Of a stretch of DNA of 19,436 bases, positions 6,967-14,528 are shown piece by piece. The notes beneath the pieces were generated by a model. It did no database searches. It saw only the letters and a list, made by a program, of their open reading frames with translations, and was not told the origin of the DNA. A program made the translations under genes and the position numbers. The stretch's first letter is position 1. Each line of letters starts with the position of its first letter. The stretch spans positions 1 to 19,436 of the forward strand of contig CANFNN010000020.1 of NCBI GenBank assembly GCA_947448095.1. Direction: 5' to 3'. This DNA is from Bacteriovoracaceae bacterium (GTDB taxonomy: Bacteria > Bdellovibrionota > Bacteriovoracia > Bacteriovoracales > Bacteriovoracaceae).

Positions 6967-7494
6967 ATGTTTAAACTCCTTTTCATTTTGCCATGCCTCA
7001 TCATGATGTTTCAACCTTTAAACGCAAAAGTTGAAGCACCAAATTATAATTTCAGTCTCGATACGCTGGCAGATTTTTTTCCAGGAAAAAATCGCGACGA
7101 TCTCGAAAAGAAATATGGCAAAGCAGAAGTCATGGCGAACAGCAGTGGAACCGAGACTTTAAAATTTTATGTTGCGCACATTCGCTATAAATTTCCCGTC
7201 ATCGTTCAGGTAAAAGAGGGAAAAGTGCTGGATTTTTTTTCCAAACTTCCTAGTTATTTTTTGCATGATATTTTTTTTCAATCATTGGTGAATCGTCTAG
7301 GTAAACAAAATTCTTATAAAAAAATGCAGGAAGAAGCGGTTTATATTTGGGAAAAAGATTCACTGAAACATGTGTATTCTGCGGCCTGCACTATAACCTG
7401 CTTTCCAGTTTTTTATAGTGTGTATCCACTGCCAGTAACGACTGGGTTTAAGCCTTTGATTGAAGCCATGAAAGCTTCAGTTCCCAAGAACTAG
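6967..7494 (+). CDS. Small exported orphan protein (175 aa)
   Basis: The N-terminus MFKLLFILPCLIMMFQPLNA is a Sec signal peptide with probable cleavage after A20. There is no lipobox in the right place, so a soluble periplasmic or secreted protein is expected. The mature part is small, mixed alpha/beta and basic; residues 35-53 (LADFFPGKNRDDLEKKYGK) are helical. Two cysteines near residues 141 and 145 (AACTITCFPVF) could form a disulfide. No family is recognised. The ATG is the first in-frame start and follows an extended -10 element by 6 nt with no RBS, suggesting a leaderless mRNA. It is transcribed away from mltD and runs tail-to-tail into lgt, sharing 4 nt that contain both stop codons. 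Confidence 0.65.
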   Translation: MFKLLFILPCLIMMFQPLNAKVEAPNYNFSLDTLADFFPGKNRDDLEKKYGKAEVMANSSGTETLKFYVAHIRYKFPVIVQVKEGKVLDFFSKLPSYFLHDIFFQSLVNRLGKQNSYKKMQEEAVYIWEKDSLKHVYSAACTITCFPVFYSVYPLPVTTGFKPLIEAMKASVPKN

Positions 7495-8288
7495 CGAGCG
7501 ATAAGAGGATTTTTGATATTGAGTTTTTTAGCATACATCAGCATTAAGTAGGCACCAGGCAGCATCAGAAAACATAAAATCTGACCCATGGTGAAATAGC
7601 CTAAGTAGTAACCAAGCTGGGCATCAGGCTCACGAAAAAATTCCACTATGAAGCGAAACACGCCATAGCCAAGTAAGAAAGTGGCGCTACAAACACCATA
7701 AAAACGCTCACGTTTATGGACGGCAAATAAGATTAAAAAGAGAACAATCCCTTCTAAAAACCCCTCATACAGCTGTGAAGGATGACGCGGAAAAGGTCCG
7801 GCGTCAGGAAAATTCACTCCGGCCCACGAATCGGTTACGCGGCCATAAAGTTCGCCGTTAATAAAGTTCCCCATGCGCCCAAAAAAGAGCCCAGGAGATC
7901 CCGCCACTGCCATGCAGTCAGCAATTTGAAAGAAATGAAGATTGTTCTTTTTAGCAAAGATCCAGGTCGCTAGACACATTCCAAAGACCGCACCGTGAAA
8001 ACTTAATCCACCTTTCCAGACGGCGAAGATATCCATCAGATTGACTGAATAATAATCCCAGTTATAAAGCAGAATATAAAACAGGCGCGCCCCAAGAAAC
8101 ATCCCAATAATTAACCACGTAATGTATTTATCGATATGCTCTTTCGAAAGTGGCCAGAATTTTTTGTTGGCAAGATACTTAAGGATCGCCCCACCCAATA
8201 AAAAACCCACCACATACATGGCGCCATACCAGCGCACCTGAAGAGGTCCTAGGGAAAAGATAACCGGATCGATCCATTCTTGATTCAT
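7491..8288 (-). CDS. lgt: Phosphatidylglycerol--prolipoprotein diacylglyceryl transferase
   Basis: Lgt moves diacylglycerol from phosphatidylglycerol to the lipobox cysteine of prolipoproteins in the inner membrane, the first step of lipoprotein maturation; MltD in this window is one substrate candidate. The 265-residue protein has about seven membrane segments. The family signature is intact: GRMGNFINGELYG at 137-149, with R138 and E146 corresponding to essential R143 and E151 of E. coli. FHGA includes H98, equivalent to E. coli H103. The N-terminal RWYGAMY (19-25) and HPSQLYE (169-175) are also typical. It is slightly shorter than E. coli Lgt (291 aa). The ATG at 8286-8288 is the natural family start; the RBS is weak (AGGG very close). 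The gene upstream on the same strand ends 36 nt before it with no terminator, so they may be co-transcribed. Confidence 0.97.
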   Translation of the reverse strand: MNQEWIDPVIFSLGPLQVRWYGAMYVVGFLLGGAILKYLANKKFWPLSKEHIDKYITWLIIGMFLGARLFYILLYNWDYYSVNLMDIFAVWKGGLSFHGAVFGMCLATWIFAKKNNLHFFQIADCMAVAGSPGLFFGRMGNFINGELYGRVTDSWAGVNFPDAGPFPRHPSQLYEGFLEGIVLFLILFAVHKRERFYGVCSATFLLGYGVFRFIVEFFREPDAQLGYYLGYFTMGQILCFLMLPGAYLMLMYAKKLNIKNPLIAR

Positions 8289-8324
8289 GCCCTAAAGCTT
8301 ATAGGACGAAAGAGGTGAAGACAA

Positions 8325-9107
8325 CTAGAGATTAACTGAGCCCTCAGAAACCGAGTAATGGCTTGTAACCCTGGCACTCATTTCAATAATTGATCGCTTC
8401 ATGGAATTGGTGATACCGCTGAAACTTAATAAGCAAGTACTGACACTTAAAAAGCTTATGACTTCTTCACGGTTCATTAAACCAGAAGTTTGAGATTCTT
8501 TGTCTTTACGAAGCATTTTGAGATGCGACGTAAGTTTTATCTCGCCGCCGTTTGAAAAAATAACTTTTTTATTCCAGTCAATCATGACCGCTTCACCAAA
8601 AGACTGCGCCTGTTTCATGATAACCACTGCCTCATCTTTCACGGTACCCCAATAACAAAGCACACCTTGTTCGGCCAAGGCCTGCGAAATAAAGCGCACA
8701 AGAATAATTCTCAAACCAATCATCTGATCAGTGTCAGAAATTTCTGAATGAAGCGCCAGATCCCACAGCGTTTTATTCGTAGGGAGCGCCATCATTCCGA
8801 CCTTACGGTAGGTATAGACGGGAGTGCCGGCCTGAATGGAGAGCACTTCATGCCCATATTTATCTAAAAGATCAGAGCCATTAAGTTGTTGATTCAATCG
8901 TGCGCCTGCAAACTGGACCGTCAGCATTCGGGTATGAGGTCTTTGAAGAGGAATTTTTTTTGATTCCTGGTCAGTCAGTTCATTAATACCTAATTCATTC
9001 AGCAAATGTGAAAATTTAGGATTGAGATCTTCTTGTTTAAATCTCAAATAGACTGGGTAGTCGTATTTTTTTCTAAACTGAAAGTAATGCCATTTTTGAT
9101 TTTGCAT
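8325..9107 (-). CDS. Conserved-looking orphan protein upstream of lgt (260 aa)
   Basis: A soluble, basic, mixed alpha/beta protein with no signal peptide or clear membrane segment. The first 25 residues are rich in aromatics and Lys (KWHYFQFRKKYDYPVYLRFK). Residues 128-165 look like a helix followed by two strands. The C-terminal 45 residues are Ser/Thr-rich. I recognise no family and no catalytic motif. The start is well supported by AGGAG 5 nt before the ATG at 9105-9107. It is 36 nt upstream of lgt in the same direction, with no visible terminator between. It is divergent from the 9315 gene across a 207-bp region carrying repeats. Co-transcription with lgt is the only contextual hint. Confidence 0.72.
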   Translation of the reverse strand: MQNQKWHYFQFRKKYDYPVYLRFKQEDLNPKFSHLLNELGINELTDQESKKIPLQRPHTRMLTVQFAGARLNQQLNGSDLLDKYGHEVLSIQAGTPVYTYRKVGMMALPTNKTLWDLALHSEISDTDQMIGLRIILVRFISQALAEQGVLCYWGTVKDEAVVIMKQAQSFGEAVMIDWNKKVIFSNGGEIKLTSHLKMLRKDKESQTSGLMNREEVISFLSVSTCLLSFSGITNSMKRSIIEMSARVTSHYSVSEGSVNL

Positions 9108-9210
9108 GAGATCTCCTGGCTTCTGTATCGGAAGCTAGGAAAATCTAATGAGGCGGCCCACTCTAGGGAGCTTACCTGAGTAAATTACGTGATTTAGATG
9201 TTTTATAAAA

Positions 9211-9249
9211 GTGTTTAATTTTTAGACACCCCAAAAGAATCTTAGACAC
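9211..9249. repeat. TTAGACAC repeat cluster, candidate operator or activator site
   Basis: TTAGACAC occurs twice in direct orientation (9222-9229 and 9242-9249), starts 20 bp apart. A one-mismatch inverted copy, GTGTTTAA, lies at 9211-9218 and forms a gapped palindrome with the first copy. The phasing of about two helical turns and the location between divergent genes suggest a protein binding site. It lies about 65-105 bp upstream of the start predicted from the sigma-54-like element, a usual distance for an enhancer-binding protein. Confidence 0.45.
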
Positions 9250-9287
9250 TTAACCACCTAATCCGGAGCACCTAGATCACTCATCTT

Positions 9288-9303
9288 TGGCCTTTAACTT
9301 GCT
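9288..9303 (+). promoter_or_regulatory. Sigma-54-like -24/-12 element
   Basis: TGGC (9288-9291) and TTGCT (9299-9303) are separated by 7 bp, exactly the spacing of the sigma-54 consensus (TGGCAC, N5, TTGCW). The element is in the correct orientation for the 9315 gene. The expected start, about 12 nt after the GC, falls at about 9314, next to the ATG at 9315. A match of these eight fixed bases is expected roughly once by chance in a window of this size, so location and spacing carry the argument. Confidence 0.4.
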
Positions 9304-9314
9304 TGTTTATAGGC

Positions 9315-9602
9315 ATGAGTACCCAGTCAAATCACATTGAACAAGAAATGCATCAGGCCTTACTTCAGGTCCGGGGCTCGGATATTCGTATCCAGCAAAG
9401 GATTCTGCAAAGGCTGAAAAATGAAATGATCAATAGATCTGGGGAATTTAGGATCAGTGAGGAGAGAAGAAGTTATCTCATCCATCAACTTAATAACGTT
9501 CGAGATATCGATTCATTGCAAGATCTATTAAGTGAAATGAATTTGGCCCAAACGAGTGGGCCTGAGGGCATCATGCTTTCGAATCAGTCTCTACTCATTT
9601 AG
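9315..9602 (+). CDS. Small helical orphan protein (95 aa)
   Basis: A soluble, all-helical, charged protein of 95 residues (MSTQSNHIEQEMHQALLQ at the start). Predicted helices are near 7-20, 25-42, 49-64 and 68-77, followed by a flexible tail. There is no signal peptide, membrane helix or cysteine. No family is recognised; size and helix pattern would suit an adaptor, anti-sigma-type or other regulatory protein, but that is speculation. The ATG at 9315 was preferred over an in-frame TTG at 9303, which lies inside the sigma-54-like element. There is no Shine-Dalgarno. It overlaps the convergent GNAT gene by 12 nt at the 3' end. The upstream repeats and promoter-like element suggest regulated expression. 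Confidence 0.6.
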   Translation: MSTQSNHIEQEMHQALLQVRGSDIRIQQRILQRLKNEMINRSGEFRISEERRSYLIHQLNNVRDIDSLQDLLSEMNLAQTSGPEGIMLSNQSLLI

Positions 9603-10712
9603 TGATTTACCATAAAGCACATATTTGGCATATTCTTCAACCAGCTCAGGATCAATCGGACGCTTAGACGGTGAATCCGGACTTTGATAACACACTAACC
9701 CTTTTTGGGCCGCGGCAACTCCATAAGTTAGAAGTTTTGAAATCTTCAAAAAGACTCCTTTTACTTCCTCACCATTTGGCCCTTTGGTTTTCCCCATATA
9801 AGGCATCAAAAGAATTTTAAAATTGAGCCTGAGTTTAATCATGAGTAAAACCTTATCCAGTTTGGATAATTTTTTATTTTTGACTTTGGATAGAATCGCT
9901 AGCGGATCAGGATAATTGATACTAAAACCAACCGGCGTCCCGTTGAGTTCTACAATATAGGACAGCAGCGGATGAATAATGTATTTAAAATCATCATACA
10001 CAAGCTTAAATTGCTCAAACGTAATCGGTTCAAATTCAGGCATGGCACTAAAAGAATCCAAAAAAAGTTTGTACACAATTTTTAGTTCATTTTCCCAATC
10101 ATTCATTTTTAGTAAACGAACATTCACCTGATCATGAAAAGCATGTTTTTTCTTTTCAAGGTTTTTTCTTTTTTTCATCAAATTAGTAAAGGTCGCAAAT
10201 CGTTTAATCAGGTAGGTGTCCCAAGAGCCCATCACTTGATAGCCAGTGCCAGTAAAAAGCTCATGGTAATAATCAGGATAAATAGGCTCCCCAAAATAAG
10301 GAGCTCCCCCACCGGGGCATTTGATTCTATATTTCACAAAAAAATTGATATCCACCGGAGTTTTAATTTCTTTGAGTCCCATGGTTTTTGCGTAGGCCTC
10401 GATTTTATTTGTAAGTGCAGTAGCGACAGTCAAATCATTTTCCCAGTCAATAAAGCCTAGGTTTCCTACTGAGGAGCCATTTCGCCAGGCAAGGATCGCC
10501 TTGGCGACAATCTTTTTCTCCTGGTAAACAATAAATCCACTCCACTGGTAATCTTTAGCAAACGGGGAATCAGGGTGCAGAAGTTTTTTATATTCATCCA
10601 CAGTTTCAGGGAAATAGGTCGCAAGATTTTCCTGAAGAGACTTTTTAAAATGAATAAACTTCTCTATTTTTACTTCATCCCAACCAGAAAACTGAACCAG
10701 ATTTAAATTCAT
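9591..10712 (-). CDS. YghO-like GNAT-superfamily protein (373 aa)
   Basis: A long GNAT-type protein resembling E. coli YghO and related uncharacterised acyltransferase-like proteins. The N-terminal half has the pattern VAKAILAWRN (69-78), GFIDWENDLTVATALTNKIEAYAKTMG (86-112, partly quoted here as the strand-then-helix that binds the acyl cofactor in GNATs), a TPVDINFF loop and a GGGAPYFGEPIYPDYYHELF stretch typical of this group. The C-terminal half (about 195-373) looks like a second GNAT-like domain with LLSYIVELNGTPVGFSINYPD. No substrate can be read from the sequence. It is the last gene of the leftward operon, and its ATG overlaps the TGA of the dikinase-like gene by 4 nt. Membership suggests acyl transfer to the product of that operon. 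Confidence 0.72.
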   Translation of the reverse strand: MNLNLVQFSGWDEVKIEKFIHFKKSLQENLATYFPETVDEYKKLLHPDSPFAKDYQWSGFIVYQEKKIVAKAILAWRNGSSVGNLGFIDWENDLTVATALTNKIEAYAKTMGLKEIKTPVDINFFVKYRIKCPGGGAPYFGEPIYPDYYHELFTGTGYQVMGSWDTYLIKRFATFTNLMKKRKNLEKKKHAFHDQVNVRLLKMNDWENELKIVYKLFLDSFSAMPEFEPITFEQFKLVYDDFKYIIHPLLSYIVELNGTPVGFSINYPDPLAILSKVKNKKLSKLDKVLLMIKLRLNFKILLMPYMGKTKGPNGEEVKGVFLKISKLLTYGVAAAQKGLVCYQSPDSPSKRPIDPELVEEYAKYVLYGKSLNE

Positions 10713-13075
10713 AAAATTTTCACTTCGCCAGTTGAGCCATCAATTCTCAGTTTGTCCCCAGTTTTAATTTGATGAGTGGCATTCTTGACTCCCACGAGGG
10801 TCGGAATACCAAGCTCTCTGCCAATAATCGCGGTATGACTCAGCATAGACCCTTTCTCAGAAATGAGTCCTTTACTTCGACTCATAATATAGATCCAGGC
10901 AGGATCAGTATTTTTTGTGACTAGAATAAAGTTATCTCGCTCCTCGCCTAATATTTCCGTGGGACTCTCAAGCACCAAGGCCGTTGCCTCAATGATGCCA
11001 GGGGAAACTCCCTGACCCTTGAGCTCACCAGTCGTGTGGGAAGAGACTTTAAACTGAGGTAGTTTTTCCTCTTCGGCCCAGCAAACAAACTCGGGATAAG
11101 TTTGGGATTTATTTTGCCATTTGCGTGAATCCATTAATCCGCACACATCATCAACGCTCATTTTCTTTTCAGAAAAGAGTTTCCATTCATGATGATTGAC
11201 CGAGAAAAAATCTTTCAGGCCATAGTGACTGAAACGAGTATTTTCCTTGATCAATTGACCCGCCAGCTGAATCACTAAGAGTCTTAAAAAATGATAAAAG
11301 CGACCTCGCCACAAGCGAGTTGTTTCCCGGAACTCAATGCATTCTCTAGTAAATTTCAGGACCCGCAAATCTATGAAGCCGAGATTTACTTGGGTGGCCA
11401 CTTTTTGTTGATGATGATCCATAGATTTATTTTGTTTTCCCCATTTGAGGAGTTTCACCAAAAGATCAGGATCATTTTTAAGGGGCAAACTTTCTAGTTT
11501 TAATTCTTCAAACGATCGGTCCCCGTATTCACTTAAAAAGCGCTTTAAGACGTGAACGTCATTTGGCCACTTCTCCCGAAGATTTTTAAAAACTTCATCA
11601 TAAGGAGAAAAACCAGCAGCTGGTGCCATTTTTTCAAAATCAAGCATAAACCCCTCTGAGAGCTCACTCACCAGTTGATTGAACGCCGTGAGAGGTTTGA
11701 CTGAGTCTAGGCTTTGCGAGGTGTGCAGAAGATCAATAATGAGATCTTCATTCAGACCTTTTTTCTTCAAGCTTGTAGTCAGTATGCCTAGGCCAATCAT
11801 GATAAAAAAGTCATTCACAATGGTTAACCCAAACCCTAGAGGTCTCTCCATCAAGTGACAGAGATACTTGATGGTTTGATCCGAGTTTTTTAAACCCTGC
11901 ATTTCTTCTTTGATCGACAAGGATAGTTGATCAAGATCGATTAAAAATTTGGCATAAATATTTTTCTTTCTTTTGGCAAAAGACAATAGACGAAAAACAG
12001 CAATTACCAAATCAAAACGCGAGAGTTTAGTATCATGATAAGCGACTTCTGCGCCTTCAACTTTCCCTCCGATCATCTTGTGCCAATTTTCTATATTCTT
12101 CTCTCCTCCAGGTAAAGACCGAAGGACGGCATAATAGTGCTCAATGTGATAGTACATGTGATCATCGACGGCGCAGACGAGCTTCGCGCAGTGCGCTTGG
12201 ATCAGTTTTATTCTGGCCTCTTCGTAACCTAAAATATGAGCTGCCTCCATGAAGACATTCTCATAGGCACGCCGGACAAAACTCGCCGTAAAGGGACTCA
12301 CTACTCCGGGATAAGATTCAGTCAAATTGGTGTCGGCAAAAACGTTTAATGGAGAAAAACTTCTCGTAATGGGACGAATTTGAAAAATATAAAGTTTTCC
12401 TTTTTCAAAACCCCATTCGATATCTGCCGGACTCTGAAAAATCTTTTCTAGGCGCAAACTTTCTTTTACAAGCTGCTTGAGCTCTTCTGGTAATAATACT
12501 TTATTTTCAAGGCCCTCAATTGTTTCTCCAAGGCGAGAAATCAAGTAGTGATCAATATCCACTAGTCCTGAAACTACGCCCTCACCCATTCCAAAGGCGG
12601 CATCAATAGCGATCGCTGACGTCGGTTGAATCGGGGCCCGGGTAAACAGCACTCCACTTTTATCAACCTGGATTTCTTTTTGAACCACCACTGCCATCTT
12701 AAGCTCGGCCTGAATATTTTTTTGCGAAATATAAGACTGAACTCGCGAGGAATTAAGTGAAGCATAGATTTTAGCTAAGCTCTCTTCCCAGTTATGAGAT
12801 TCCACCCCTAGGATTGTTTCAAAGAGTCCCGCAAAGCTCGCGTCTAGATGATCTTCACCAATCATGGAGCTTCTAAAAACAATTCTGGGATGGAGTTTAA
12901 GAAATTTTTCAATGTGCTTTTTGACCTCAGGATCAACTTTTTCAGAGGCCGAAGTGCTGATGACAAAGAAGGGTGCAACCTCTGCATCCCATGAGGCAAG
13001 CTTTTGCAGATGATGACCCTTACCCCCGACCTGGGAGATGTCGGCTAAATCATGGGCTTCATAGATATACTTCAT
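10709..13075 (-). CDS. PEP-synthase/rifampin-phosphotransferase-like dikinase (788 aa)
   Basis: The N-terminal ~240 residues are a PPDK/PPS ATP-grasp domain: GGKGHHLQ (17-24), RSS (68-70), ASFAGLFET (79-87), SGVLFTRAP (140-148), GMGEGVVSG (162-170) and DIEWGF with QIRPIT (218-237). The C-terminus is the swivelling phosphohistidine domain, with GSMLSHTAIIGRELGIPTLVG and catalytic His at about 747. The long middle (about 250-680) matches no family I can name. There is no PEP-binding TIM barrel after the His domain, unlike E. coli PpsA. The order ATP-grasp, middle, His is that of rifampin phosphotransferase, where the middle binds the acceptor. The likely reaction type is therefore ATP + acceptor + water to AMP + phospho-acceptor + Pi, via phospho-His. 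The ATG at 13075 overlaps the ubiA-like stop by 4 nt; a TTG at 13084 is less likely. Given neighbours, a lipid or isoprenoid alcohol acceptor is plausible but unproven. Confidence 0.85.
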   Translation of the reverse strand: MKYIYEAHDLADISQVGGKGHHLQKLASWDAEVAPFFVISTSASEKVDPEVKKHIEKFLKLHPRIVFRSSMIGEDHLDASFAGLFETILGVESHNWEESLAKIYASLNSSRVQSYISQKNIQAELKMAVVVQKEIQVDKSGVLFTRAPIQPTSAIAIDAAFGMGEGVVSGLVDIDHYLISRLGETIEGLENKVLLPEELKQLVKESLRLEKIFQSPADIEWGFEKGKLYIFQIRPITRSFSPLNVFADTNLTESYPGVVSPFTASFVRRAYENVFMEAAHILGYEEARIKLIQAHCAKLVCAVDDHMYYHIEHYYAVLRSLPGGEKNIENWHKMIGGKVEGAEVAYHDTKLSRFDLVIAVFRLLSFAKRKKNIYAKFLIDLDQLSLSIKEEMQGLKNSDQTIKYLCHLMERPLGFGLTIVNDFFIMIGLGILTTSLKKKGLNEDLIIDLLHTSQSLDSVKPLTAFNQLVSELSEGFMLDFEKMAPAAGFSPYDEVFKNLREKWPNDVHVLKRFLSEYGDRSFEELKLESLPLKNDPDLLVKLLKWGKQNKSMDHHQQKVATQVNLGFIDLRVLKFTRECIEFRETTRLWRGRFYHFLRLLVIQLAGQLIKENTRFSHYGLKDFFSVNHHEWKLFSEKKMSVDDVCGLMDSRKWQNKSQTYPEFVCWAEEEKLPQFKVSSHTTGELKGQGVSPGIIEATALVLESPTEILGEERDNFILVTKNTDPAWIYIMSRSKGLISEKGSMLSHTAIIGRELGIPTLVGVKNATHQIKTGDKLRIDGSTGEVKIL

Positions 13076-13947
13076 AGAAAACAAGCCGCGATAATAAGAC
13101 CTAAGATTAACAGAATCTGGCTTTCAGCATTGGTTTTCAGTGGAGCCTTTAATTCTAGATTCCACAGGAAGCGAAGAGAAGGAATCATCATGATGAACAT
13201 TAAAATGGCAAAAACCATTTTCAAAAACATTGGTGTGCCCAATTGAGTAAAAATCATAAAGACCACAGAGGTATAAGTCAGCTGCAACAGAAGGCTAATA
13301 GAAATAGCAACTCTTGGGCCCCAGATTTGTGAATACGTCGTGTAGGCCGTTTCATTTTTGGGCATACGGATTTTTCTCGAGATTTCCCAATTGGTAAAGA
13401 TGAGGGCAATTGGAAGCACCAAAGGCAGCTTGCTCCAGTTAAGTTCAGGAAAAGTTTCAATCATGCCTAAAATTAAATACACCACATTGAATAGCACAAT
13501 CGGGTGATGACTGATAAAGGCCAGAGGTAAACTCTTTCGCATTTTGGTTTCAATAAAAAACCACTTCAGCATCAGGACCGTATACCCCAAAGTCACAACC
13601 CCAAAGAGAAAGAGATTTCTTGAGGTTAAACTTAAAACAAAAACGAGAATCACACAAAGAGCCGCAAGCATTTTCAAATCAGATCGGTAAACCCTACCTG
13701 AGGGAAGAGGCCGATTAGGATAATTGGTTAGATCATCTTGATAATCTTTAAACTCATCCATCACTCGAATTAGTAATGTCACTGAAGTAATAACAATTCC
13801 AGAGAGCAGCATCTGCATGTGAAATTGGGCCGGAAGTCCAAAGAGTCTTAAATATGTTAGCTGAAAAGCAAAAGCCGTAAGCATCGTTCCTAAAAAAGAC
13901 GTCACAGGAAACATTTCATTTAAATACAGGCCAAGGCGCTTGAGCAT
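13072..13947 (-). CDS. UbiA-family prenyltransferase (291 aa)
   Basis: An integral membrane protein with about eight or nine helices. UbiA-type enzymes move a prenyl group from a polyprenyl diphosphate to an acceptor. The first Asp-rich motif is present as RVMDEFKDYQDD (61-72), with Asp at 64, 68, 71 and 72, followed by NRPLPSGRV (78-86), a hallmark of the family. The second motif is atypical: NWEISRKIRMP (186-196) stands where many members have a second DxxD-type site. This variant suggests a subfamily with an unusual acceptor. The gene starts 8 nt after the carS-like stop; TAGGA (stop plus SD) precedes the ATG by 6 nt. Its TGA overlaps the ATG of the dikinase-like gene. Alternatives such as menaquinone, heme O or tocopherol-type enzymes are less likely, because none of their partner genes is nearby. 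Confidence 0.85.
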   Translation of the reverse strand: MLKRLGLYLNEMFPVTSFLGTMLTAFAFQLTYLRLFGLPAQFHMQMLLSGIVITSVTLLIRVMDEFKDYQDDLTNYPNRPLPSGRVYRSDLKMLAALCVILVFVLSLTSRNLFLFGVVTLGYTVLMLKWFFIETKMRKSLPLAFISHHPIVLFNVVYLILGMIETFPELNWSKLPLVLPIALIFTNWEISRKIRMPKNETAYTTYSQIWGPRVAISISLLLQLTYTSVVFMIFTQLGTPMFLKMVFAILMFIMMIPSLRFLWNLELKAPLKTNAESQILLILGLIIAACFL

Positions 13948-13955
13948 AGGATTTC

Positions 13956-14516
13956 CTAAAAAGGGTTTTTTCGAATTTTAAGTTGATAAAGTATGAGATT
14001 AAAAAGTGGGTGAACCACGATTCCAAAAAGGATTGTCGCCCAAAAAACAGGCCACGAGATAGGTAAAATGATTTTGTAGGCCAAAAGGCAACCAAAAGCC
14101 GAGTCGGCCTGGTCTAAAATAATGAAAAAGAATTTATGACGCTCTGATGTTTTGCCTTCTTTGATGCCCATTCGCCGTTTGAGGTAAGAATTGGGTAATT
14201 CAGGCAGGCAATAAGCGAGTCCCAGCACCAAGGCGAGAAACCAACTCGCCTGTCCCACCAATAATGGACTACTTAAATCCAATGAAGACTCCCAGCTTTG
14301 GGCCAAAAGAACTCCCGGCCACGTAGCGAGGGGCATTATAAAAATTCCTCGCCAAGTTTTGTTCACCCCAAACCATCTATGATGAATTGGTTTCTTCAAG
14401 TAAGATAAGGTGTCAAACTTAACCACGATCATGTGCAAAATCCCCCCGACCACCAATGGCAGGGATAAGATCAACACTTGATAGAAGTCCGTTAGATCAA
14501 AAGAAATTGGAGTCAT
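13956..14516 (-). CDS. CDP-archaeol-synthase-like (CarS/DUF46) membrane protein (186 aa)
   Basis: A small integral membrane protein with about five helices. Three motifs match the CarS/CdsA-type cytidylyltransferases: FGVNKTWRG (49-57), ELPNSYLKRRMGIKEGK (106-122) and LDQADSAFG (134-142), which hold the metal and CTP ligands. CarS in archaea converts unsaturated archaetidic acid (DGGGP) and CTP to CDP-archaeol. Bacterial homologues exist with unknown substrates. The motif residues appear intact, so cytidylyl transfer to a phospho-lipid is the best guess. Length (186 aa) matches archaeal CarS (about 165-180 aa). It is the first gene of the leftward operon. No Shine-Dalgarno is seen; a TATAAT lies 6 nt before the ATG. 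Its start codon is 11 nt from that of the divergent permease gene. Confidence 0.82.
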   Translation of the reverse strand: MTPISFDLTDFYQVLILSLPLVVGGILHMIVVKFDTLSYLKKPIHHRWFGVNKTWRGIFIMPLATWPGVLLAQSWESSLDLSSPLLVGQASWFLALVLGLAYCLPELPNSYLKRRMGIKEGKTSERHKFFFIILDQADSAFGCLLAYKIILPISWPVFWATILFGIVVHPLFNLILYQLKIRKNPF

Positions 14517-14528
14517 AAAAAGATTATA
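14517..14528 (-). promoter_or_regulatory. Divergent start junction with -10 element for the carS-like gene
   Basis: Only 11 nt (14517-14527) separate the two divergent start codons. On the minus strand a perfect TATAAT (14528-14523) is followed by six bases and then the ATG of the carS-like gene, so transcription would start at the ATG itself. On the plus strand CATAAA/ATAAAA (14514-14520) sits a similar distance before the permease ATG. No matching -35 consensus is evident on either side. Confidence 0.4.

Noticed and set aside
10134..10460. Antisense open frame of 108 codons within the GNAT gene
   Set aside because: It has no RBS or family features, and the opposite frame has clear GNAT motifs.
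13076..13084. TTG start adding three residues to the dikinase-like protein
   Set aside because: The ATG at 13075 gives the ATGA overlap seen throughout this operon and starts right before the conserved N-terminus.
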